From: Caulobacter radicis
GTDB taxonomy: Bacteria > Pseudomonadota > Alphaproteobacteria > Caulobacterales > Caulobacteraceae
NCBI RefSeq assembly: GCF_003094615.1
Contig: NZ_QDKO01000040.1
Coordinates: forward strand, 10,675 to 74,674
Reading direction: 5' to 3'
DNA: 64,000 nt
The translations under genes and the position numbers were made by a program. Within the stretch, counting starts at the first letter, position 1. The number at the start of each line of letters is the position of its first letter. Positions 57,874 through 64,000 of the stretch are shown here, in pieces. The notes beneath the pieces were generated by a model that did not search any database, had not been told where the DNA came from, and worked only from the letters and a program-made list of their open reading frames with translations.

Positions 57874-58929
57874 GTGACCGTCGACGTCGATCAGCCCGTC
57901 GCTCTCGTCGAGGACGACAACGGCCATCGCTTCCTGATCTATGCCGTCAATAGCGGCGTCCGCGTCGAGCTGCGCCATGACGGCGACGCGCTCTGGATGA
58001 CCCAGGCGCAGATGGCGCAGCTCTTCGGGCGCGATCCCTCGGTCATCTACCGCCACGTCAGCAACATTCTCGAGGAAGGCGAACTCACCGAGGCGGATAA
58101 CTTGCAAAAAATGCAAGTAATTGGCGCAGGCCGTCCGGGTACGCTCTACAGCCTCGATATGGTGATCTCGGTCGGCTATCGCGTTAGCTCGGCCCAGGCG
58201 ACGCTATTCCGGAAATGGGCGACCGGCGTCCTCGTGCGCTTCGCCACCAAGGGCTTCGTCGTCGACGCCGAGCGCCTGAGGACCCCCGAAGAGAACGATC
58301 GCGTCCGCGAACTGCGCGAGATCGTCCGGGATATCCGCGCCTCGGAAGCCAACCTCTATGCCGAGCTGCGGCGCATCTGCGCCATGTGCCAGGACTACGT
58401 GCCGAGTTCCCAAGCCGCGACGACCTTCTACCGTCGCACCCAGGCCAAGCTGTTCTACGCCGTGACCAACCAGACACCGTCGGAAACGCTGAACGAACGC
58501 GCCGACGCCGCGGCGCCGAACATGGGCCTGCAGGCCTGGCCCAAGGACGAGATCCGCCAGGCCGACGCGCTGGTGGCCAAGAACTATCTGGCGCCGGCCG
58601 AGATCAGAGAGCTGAACCGCCTGACCGACATCCTGCTCGGGATCTTCGAAGACCAGCTCGACATCGGCCGATTGCTGGTCATGGACGACGCCACCCGCCT
58701 GCTCGACCAGCAACTGGCGAACCTGAACCGCGTCGTTCTAGATCATGGCGGGAACGTCCGCCACGACGAGGCCGCGGCCGCCGCGAAGGCGCAATACAAG
58801 CTTTTCGACGATCGACGCAGAGCGGCCCGGCGTGCGGAAACCGATCGTGACCTCGCAGCCCTTCGAGAAGCCGACAAGACCCTGCCGAAAGCGCGTCGGG
58901 CGGCGAAAAACCCCGGTCGCACCCCTTAA
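57874..58929 (+). CDS. RhuM-family protein (virulence RhuM)
   Basis: A 351-residue protein. Near residue 35 the DNA-binding-like block ALWMTQAQMAQLFGRDPSVIYRHVSNILEEGEL begins, followed by GRPGTLYSLDMVISVGYRVSSAQATLFRKWAT, the hallmark of RhuM proteins. A helical region contains TTFYRRTQAKLFYAVTNQTPSETLNERAD, and the basic C-terminus (KLFDDRRRAARRAETDRDL) looks like coiled coil. Function unknown; members sit on mobile islands, and Fic/toxin-like or phage-related roles have been suggested. GTG start with AGGGGA upstream. Its codon use is less GC-rich in places than its neighbours, and it separates dnaJ from mutS. Confidence 0.88.
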   Translation: MTVDVDQPVALVEDDNGHRFLIYAVNSGVRVELRHDGDALWMTQAQMAQLFGRDPSVIYRHVSNILEEGELTEADNLQKMQVIGAGRPGTLYSLDMVISVGYRVSSAQATLFRKWATGVLVRFATKGFVVDAERLRTPEENDRVRELREIVRDIRASEANLYAELRRICAMCQDYVPSSQAATTFYRRTQAKLFYAVTNQTPSETLNERADAAAPNMGLQAWPKDEIRQADALVAKNYLAPAEIRELNRLTDILLGIFEDQLDIGRLLVMDDATRLLDQQLANLNRVVLDHGGNVRHDEAAAAAKAQYKLFDDRRRAARRAETDRDLAALREADKTLPKARRAAKNPGRTP

Positions 58930-58962
58930 CGAAAACCCCGACGCTCTGTAGTTTCCGGTCGG

Positions 58963-61665
58963 ATGAACGCCCCCGTTTCTACGCCCGTCCAGACGTTCGA
59001 CGCCACCGGCGCCACGCCGGTGATGCAGCAGTTCTTCGACATGAAGACCCGGCAGCCCGACGCCCTGCTGTTCTTCCGGATGGGCGACTTCTACGAGCTG
59101 TTCTTCGACGACGCGATCCGCGCGGCGGCCGCCCTGGGCATCTCCCAGACCTTCCGGGGCACCCATGCCGGCCAGCCGATCCCGATGGCCGGCGTGCCGC
59201 ATCACGCGGCCGAGGCCTATCTGTCGAAGCTGATCCGCATGGGCTTCAAGGTCGCCGTCTGCGAGCAGATGGAAGACCCGGCCGAAGCCAAGAAGCGCGG
59301 CTCCAAGTCGGTGGTCCGCCGCGACATCGTCCGCGTGGTGACGCCGGGCACCCTGACCGAGGACGGCCTGCTGGACGCCCGGGGGGCCAATCGCCTGGCG
59401 GCAGTGGCCATCCGCGCGGGCCAGGCGGCCGTGGCGGCCGTGGAGCTGTCCACCGGCGAGGTCGAGTGCTTCTCGACCGGCAAGGACGGTGTCGGCCCGC
59501 TGCTGGCGGCCCTGTCGCCGTCCGAGACCCTGGTCGCCGACCGCCTGCTGGCCGACGATCACCTGGCCCAGACCCTGAAGATCTGCGGCGGCCTGATCCA
59601 GCCGATGCCCTCGGCGCTGTCGGAGCCGCAGGCCTCGGAGACCCGGGTCAAGCGCCTCTACGGCGTCGACACCCTGGACGGCTTCGGCGGCCTGGCCCCG
59701 GCCGAGATCGGCGCCCTGGGCCTGATCGCCGCCCACCTCGAAATGACCCAGGCCGGCAAGCTGCCGGCCCTGCGCGCGCCGCGCCGCGCGGCCGAGGCCG
59801 ACGTAATGTCGATCGACCCGGCCACCCGCTCCAGTCTCGAGATCGACCGCACCCAGAGCGGCGACCGCAACGGCTCGCTGCTGGCGGCCATCGACCGCAC
59901 CGTCACGCCGGGCGGCGCGCGCCTGCTGGCCTCGCGCCTGGCTCGCCCCCTGCTGGACCCTGCGGCCATCGACCAGCGCCTGGACGCGGTCGAATGGTTC
60001 GTCGAGCACCGGTCCCTGCGTGAACGCCTGCGCGAGCAGCTGAAGGGCTCGGGCGACATGGCCCGGGCCCTGGCCCGCCTGGCCCTGGGCCGCGGCGGTC
60101 CGCGGGACCTGGCCTGTCTGCGCGACGGCCTGAAGACCGGCGAGAAGCTGGCCGGCATGGTCGGCGGCTCGGGCGACCCGCTGTCGCCGCCGCCGGTCGA
60201 ACTGGAGGGCGCCCTGGCCGCCCTGACGCCGTCGCTGCACCAGGGCGTCTCGCAGCTCCTGAACACGCTTGAAGCGGGCCTTGGCCCCGACCTGCCGGCC
60301 CTGGCCCGCGACGGCGGCTTCGTGGCCCCCGGGATCCGTCCCGAGCTCGACCAGGCCCGCGCCCTGCGCGACGACAGCCGCCGGGTGGTGGCCGCCCTGG
60401 AACAGCGCCTGATCCAAGAGGCCGGCATCCCGCTGAAGATCCGCCACAACGGCGTACTCGGCTATTTCGTCGAGGCCACCGCGGGCAAGGCCGATCCGCT
60501 GTTCCAGCCGCCGCTGAACGCCACCTTCATCCACCGCCAGACCCTGGCCAACCAGGTGCGCTTCACCACCGTTGAGCTGGCCGACCTCGACGCCCGCATC
60601 GCCCAGGCCGCCGAACGGGCCCTGGCCATGGAAGTGGCCGCCTACGAGGACTGGCGGGCCGAGGCCTGCGCCCTGGCCGCGCCGATCCAGGCCGCCGCCG
60701 AGGCCCTGGCCCGCCTGGACGTGGCCTCCAGCCTGGCCGAATGGTCCGAGGACGCCGGCGCCGTGCGCCCGGCCGTCGACAAGTCGCTGGCCTTCGAGGC
60801 CAAGGCCGCCCGCCACCCGGTGGTCGAGGCCGCCGTGCGCCGCGCCGGCGACCCCTACACCCCCAACGACTGCCGCCTGGACGCCGCCGGCGAGGTCGCT
60901 GCGCGCCTTTCCATCGTCACCGGCCCGAACATGGCCGGTAAGTCGACCTTCCTGCGCCAGAACGCCCTGCTGGCCATCCTGGCCCAGGCCGGCTGCTACG
61001 TGCCGGCCAAGAGCTTCCGGCTGGGCGTGGTCGACCGCCTGTTCAGCCGCGTCGGCGCCGGCGATGATCTGGCGCGCGGCCGCTCGACCTTCATGATGGA
61101 GATGGTCGAGACCGCCGCCATCCTGACCCAGGCCACCCCGCGCAGCCTGGTCATCCTCGACGAGATCGGCCGCGGCACCGCCACCTATGACGGCCTGGCC
61201 ATCGCCTGGGCCTGCGCGGAGTCGCTGCACGACACCAACCGCTGCCGCGCCCTGTTCGCCACGCACTATCACGAGCTGGCGACGCTGGAGGAGCGCATGG
61301 CGCACGTCTCCAACCTCAGCCTGCGGGCCAAGGAGTGGAACGGCGACCTGGTGTTCCTGCACGAGGCCGCCGACGGCCCGGCCGACCGCTCCTACGGCGT
61401 GCAGGTGGCCAAGCTGGCCGGCGTGCCGCCGCAGGTGGTCGCCCGCGCCAAGGAGGTGCTCGATCGCCTGGAGAGCAAGACCGAATCACCGGCCAAGCTG
61501 GACGACCTGCCGCTGTTCGCCGCCACGGCGCCCATCGCCGCGGCGCCTGCCGTTTCGGCGCCCAGCGCCGTGGATGGGGCGCTGAAGGAGCTGGACGTGG
61601 ACGGCATGAGCCCCCGCGAGGCTCTCGAAGCGCTTTATCGCCTTAAGGGTCTGCTCAAGACCTAG
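58963..61665 (+). CDS. mutS: DNA mismatch repair protein MutS
   Basis: Recognises mismatches and small loops and recruits MutL, 900 residues. The N-terminal mismatch-binding motif is in LFFRMGDFYELFFDDA (Phe-x-Glu type). The connector and lever domains follow, and the ATPase has Walker A GPNMAGKST (654-662), VDRLFSRVGAGDDLARGRSTFMMEM, Walker B SLVILDEIGRGTATYDGLAIAW and the signature FATHYHEL. ATG start; 33 bp after the RhuM-family stop. Confidence 0.97.
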   Translation: MNAPVSTPVQTFDATGATPVMQQFFDMKTRQPDALLFFRMGDFYELFFDDAIRAAAALGISQTFRGTHAGQPIPMAGVPHHAAEAYLSKLIRMGFKVAVCEQMEDPAEAKKRGSKSVVRRDIVRVVTPGTLTEDGLLDARGANRLAAVAIRAGQAAVAAVELSTGEVECFSTGKDGVGPLLAALSPSETLVADRLLADDHLAQTLKICGGLIQPMPSALSEPQASETRVKRLYGVDTLDGFGGLAPAEIGALGLIAAHLEMTQAGKLPALRAPRRAAEADVMSIDPATRSSLEIDRTQSGDRNGSLLAAIDRTVTPGGARLLASRLARPLLDPAAIDQRLDAVEWFVEHRSLRERLREQLKGSGDMARALARLALGRGGPRDLACLRDGLKTGEKLAGMVGGSGDPLSPPPVELEGALAALTPSLHQGVSQLLNTLEAGLGPDLPALARDGGFVAPGIRPELDQARALRDDSRRVVAALEQRLIQEAGIPLKIRHNGVLGYFVEATAGKADPLFQPPLNATFIHRQTLANQVRFTTVELADLDARIAQAAERALAMEVAAYEDWRAEACALAAPIQAAAEALARLDVASSLAEWSEDAGAVRPAVDKSLAFEAKAARHPVVEAAVRRAGDPYTPNDCRLDAAGEVAARLSIVTGPNMAGKSTFLRQNALLAILAQAGCYVPAKSFRLGVVDRLFSRVGAGDDLARGRSTFMMEMVETAAILTQATPRSLVILDEIGRGTATYDGLAIAWACAESLHDTNRCRALFATHYHELATLEERMAHVSNLSLRAKEWNGDLVFLHEAADGPADRSYGVQVAKLAGVPPQVVARAKEVLDRLESKTESPAKLDDLPLFAATAPIAAAPAVSAPSAVDGALKELDVDGMSPREALEALYRLKGLLKT

Positions 61666-61743
61666 GATCAATCATAGGAGCATGGCGGCGGCCGGTTCCG
61701 GTGGTCGCTTTGGCCGCCCGTCTCGGACACCCATATAACCGCC

Positions 61744-64000
61744 ATGCCTCGCCGCCTTCGCCCCACGCCCCTGGAACATGTCGTCGACGGCCACGCCCTG
61801 CGCGCGCGCCTGTCGGCCGCCGCCCTGGACGCCATCGGCGACGAGGCCGCCCAGCGCGCCCGGGCGATCGACATCCTCAAGCAGGCCCTGTTCCGCGGCC
61901 GCATGATCGCCAAGGAGCGGCTGGAGAACGGCGCCGGCGGCGTCGAGACCGCGCGCCTGCTCAGCGGCGTCACCGACGAGGTGATCACCGCCCTCTACGA
62001 CTTCACGACGGTGCACGTCTTCCGCGCCCGCAACCCGACCGAAGGCGAGCGTCTGGCGCTGATGGCCGTGGGCGGCTACGGCCGCGCCACCCTGGCCCCG
62101 TTCAGCGACATCGATCTCCTCTTCCTGCGGCCCTACAAGCAGACGCCGCACGTCGAGAGCGTGATCGAATACATGCTCTATGCGCTGTGGGACCTGGGCT
62201 TCAAGGTCGGCCACGCCTCGCGCACCATCGAGGAGTGCGTCCGCCTCTCGAAGGAAGACTTCACGATCCGCACCTCGATCCTCGAGGCCCGGCGGCTGAC
62301 GGGCGACGAACGCCTGGCCGCCGACCTCAAGCGGCGGTTCCGCGACGAGGTCATGAAGGGCACCGGCCAGCAGTTCGTGGCCGCCAAGCTCAAGGAGCGC
62401 GACGATCGCCAGGCCCGCGCCGGCGCCAGCCGCTACATGGTCGAGCCCAACGTCAAGGAGGGCAAGGGCGGCCTGCGCGACCTGCACACCCTGGTGTGGA
62501 TCGCCGAGTACCTGCACCCGGTCGACGCCCCGGAGGACGTCTTCAAGATGGAGGTGTTCTCGGGCCGCGAGACCAAGGCCTTCATCCGCGCCTTCGACTT
62601 CCTGCACGCCGTGCGCGCCCATCTGCACTTCACCACGGGCCGTCCCGAAGAGCGCCTGACCTTCGACCTGCAGCCCGAGATCGCCCGCCGCATGGGCTAT
62701 GGCGACCGCGGCGACGCGCCGGCGGTGGAGCGCTTCATGCGCCGCTACTTCCTGATCGCCAAGGAAGTGGGCGCGCTGACGCGGGCTTTCTCGGCCAAGC
62801 TGGAGGCCGAGCACTTCAAGAACGAGCCCAAGGGCATCTCGCGCTTCCTCCCGGGCGCCAAGCCCAAGCGCAAGGCCCTGGACGCGCCCGGCTTCTACGA
62901 GGACGGCGGCCGGCTGAACATCGACGGGCCGGCGATCTTCGAGAGCGATCCGGTCAACCTGATCCGCCTGTTCAAGATCGCCGACGAGCGCGACCTTGAC
63001 CTGCACCCCGACGCCTTCACGGCCGTGACCCGGCACCTGGGGCTGATCACCTCGAAGGTGCGCCGCGATCCGGAGGCGACGCGGTCGTTCCTGGACCTCT
63101 TGGCGCGAGGCAAGCGCAGCTATCGCACCCTGACCCTGATGAACGACGCCGGCGTGCTGGGCCGCTTCATCCCGGAGTTCGGCCGCGTCGTCGCCCAGAT
63201 GCAGTTCAACATGTACCACTCGTACACGGTGGACGAGCACACCCTGCGCGCGGTGGGCCTGATCGGCGACATGGCCGCCGGCCGCCTCTCGGAAGACCAT
63301 CCGCTGGCCGTGTCGATCATGCCGCTGATCGAGGACCGCGAGGCCCTGTTCCTGGCCATGCTGCTGCACGACACCGGCAAGGGCGGCGTCGGCGGCCAGG
63401 AGAAGGCCGGCGCCCGCTCGGCCCGCAGCGCCTGCGAGCGCCTGGGCGTCGAGCGGTCCAAGGTCGAGCTGGTCGCCTGGCTGGTCGAGAATCATCTCGT
63501 GATGAGCGACTTCGCCCAGAAGCGCGACGTGTCGGATCCCGGCACCGTCGCCGCCTTCGCGCGCATCGTCGAGAACCCCGAGCGCCTGCGCCTGCTGCTG
63601 GTCATCACCGTGGCCGATATCCGGGCCGTGGGGCCCGGCGTGTGGAACGGCTGGAAGGGCCAGCTGCTGCGCGAGCTCTACAACGCCACTGAGGCGGTTT
63701 TCAGGGGTGGCCGGGGCAGTGACGCCACCGCCAACGTTCAACGCCACCAGGAGGCCGCCGCGGCCGCCGCACGCGAGGCCCTGATCGCCGCCGACCCCGC
63801 CGCCAAGGGCTGGGCCGCGGCCATGGAGGACGCCTATTTCGGCGCCTTCGGTCCGCAGGACCTGCTCGACCATGCCGCCCTGGCCCGCCGGGCCGCCATC
63901 CAGGGCGGCGCGGCCGCCGAGGGCAAGGTCAATCCCGGCGCCAACGCCGCCGAGATCGTCATCGCCGCGCGCGACCGTCGCGGCCTGTTCGCGGATCTGG
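61744..64000 (+). CDS. glnD: Bifunctional uridylyltransferase/uridylyl-removing enzyme (partial at window end)
   Basis: Nitrogen sensor that uridylylates PII at low glutamine and removes UMP at high glutamine. The first 752 codons are visible. Nucleotidyltransferase motif GGYGRATLAPFSDIDLLFL (G110-G111, D122, D124); central NVKEGKGGLRDLHTLVWIAEY; HD phosphohydrolase LFLAMLLHDTGKG with H542-D543. The reading frame enters the first ACT domain (IVIAARDRRGLFADL) at the window edge and is open there. mutS-glnD adjacency is common in alphaproteobacteria. Confidence 0.95.
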   Translation, partial: MPRRLRPTPLEHVVDGHALRARLSAAALDAIGDEAAQRARAIDILKQALFRGRMIAKERLENGAGGVETARLLSGVTDEVITALYDFTTVHVFRARNPTEGERLALMAVGGYGRATLAPFSDIDLLFLRPYKQTPHVESVIEYMLYALWDLGFKVGHASRTIEECVRLSKEDFTIRTSILEARRLTGDERLAADLKRRFRDEVMKGTGQQFVAAKLKERDDRQARAGASRYMVEPNVKEGKGGLRDLHTLVWIAEYLHPVDAPEDVFKMEVFSGRETKAFIRAFDFLHAVRAHLHFTTGRPEERLTFDLQPEIARRMGYGDRGDAPAVERFMRRYFLIAKEVGALTRAFSAKLEAEHFKNEPKGISRFLPGAKPKRKALDAPGFYEDGGRLNIDGPAIFESDPVNLIRLFKIADERDLDLHPDAFTAVTRHLGLITSKVRRDPEATRSFLDLLARGKRSYRTLTLMNDAGVLGRFIPEFGRVVAQMQFNMYHSYTVDEHTLRAVGLIGDMAAGRLSEDHPLAVSIMPLIEDREALFLAMLLHDTGKGGVGGQEKAGARSARSACERLGVERSKVELVAWLVENHLVMSDFAQKRDVSDPGTVAAFARIVENPERLRLLLVITVADIRAVGPGVWNGWKGQLLRELYNATEAVFRGGRGSDATANVQRHQEAAAAAAREALIAADPAAKGWAAAMEDAYFGAFGPQDLLDHAALARRAAIQGGAAAEGKVNPGANAAEIVIAARDRRGLFADL

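Overview
The window is high-GC, gene-dense chromosomal DNA from an alphaproteobacterium, almost certainly a Caulobacter or very close relative. Supporting evidence seen here: a DnaA of the Caulobacter type next to rpsT, dnaKJ downstream of dnaA with a sigma-32-type promoter, a CenR-like response regulator, a GANTC (CcrM) site and a Caulobacter-type promoter upstream of dnaA, two alphaproteobacterial SOS boxes (GAAC/GTTC half-sites spaced by 7 nt), and many GTG/TTG starts. Species assignment is inference.

Layout. 1-1026: a complete IS481-family element whose first base is base 1 of the window. 1195-3213: metK and trmB. 3284-14305, minus strand: fur, rimI, tsaB, a lipoprotein, a RutE-like nitroreductase, a NifU-type scaffold, trpS, murJ, and the leuS-lptE-holA operon. 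14518-21599: envelope and regulatory genes (DUF3576 lipoprotein, NtrZ-like protein, thiE-like/yggS pair, L,D-transpeptidase, cenR, secB, Tim44-like protein, mltA, Smr protein). 21642-24708: hisB-hisH-hisA-hisF-hisE on the minus strand with ATGA overlaps. 24745-31249: a PfkB kinase, an ATP-grasp enzyme, oxyR, a lipoprotein, padR-DUF2218, and a divergent marR/MFS pair sharing an 11-bp inverted repeat. 31253-35968: nth, DUF2244, an AraC-Ogt fusion, a 34-codon SOS-box-linked membrane micro-ORF, DUF1993, and a divergent hxlR/qorB pair. 35970-36995: a second, apparently identical IS481 copy with a 6-bp target duplication. 37091-49170: CBS protein, mdh, MaoC hydratase, HIT protein, two poorly known proteins, ubiB, ubiE, mutM, a TraB/GumN protein, an enoyl-CoA hydratase, rpsT and dnaA. 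49234-61665: an unrecognised lipoprotein, alkB, a secreted M1 aminopeptidase, dnaK, dnaJ, an SOS-box-linked RhuM-family gene and mutS. 61744-64000: glnD, cut by the window end.

Functionally the window mixes replication initiation (dnaA), chaperones (dnaKJ, secB), DNA repair (nth, ogt, mutM, alkB, mutS), translation (metK, trmB, rimI, tsaB, trpS, leuS, rpsT), histidine synthesis, ubiquinone synthesis (ubiB, ubiE) and envelope maintenance (murJ, lptE, mltA, L,D-transpeptidase, cenR). The most interesting signals are the two SOS boxes. One precedes a 34-codon single-membrane-span peptide that resembles the SidA type of SOS division inhibitor. The other lies 21 nt upstream of a RhuM-family gene inserted between dnaJ and mutS. 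Also notable are shared GATATATC operators at padR and marR/MFS, a pentapeptide-encoding minisatellite in an HxlR regulator, and an IS whose transposase stop codon is supplied by the target site. No tRNA, rRNA or CRISPR array was recognised.
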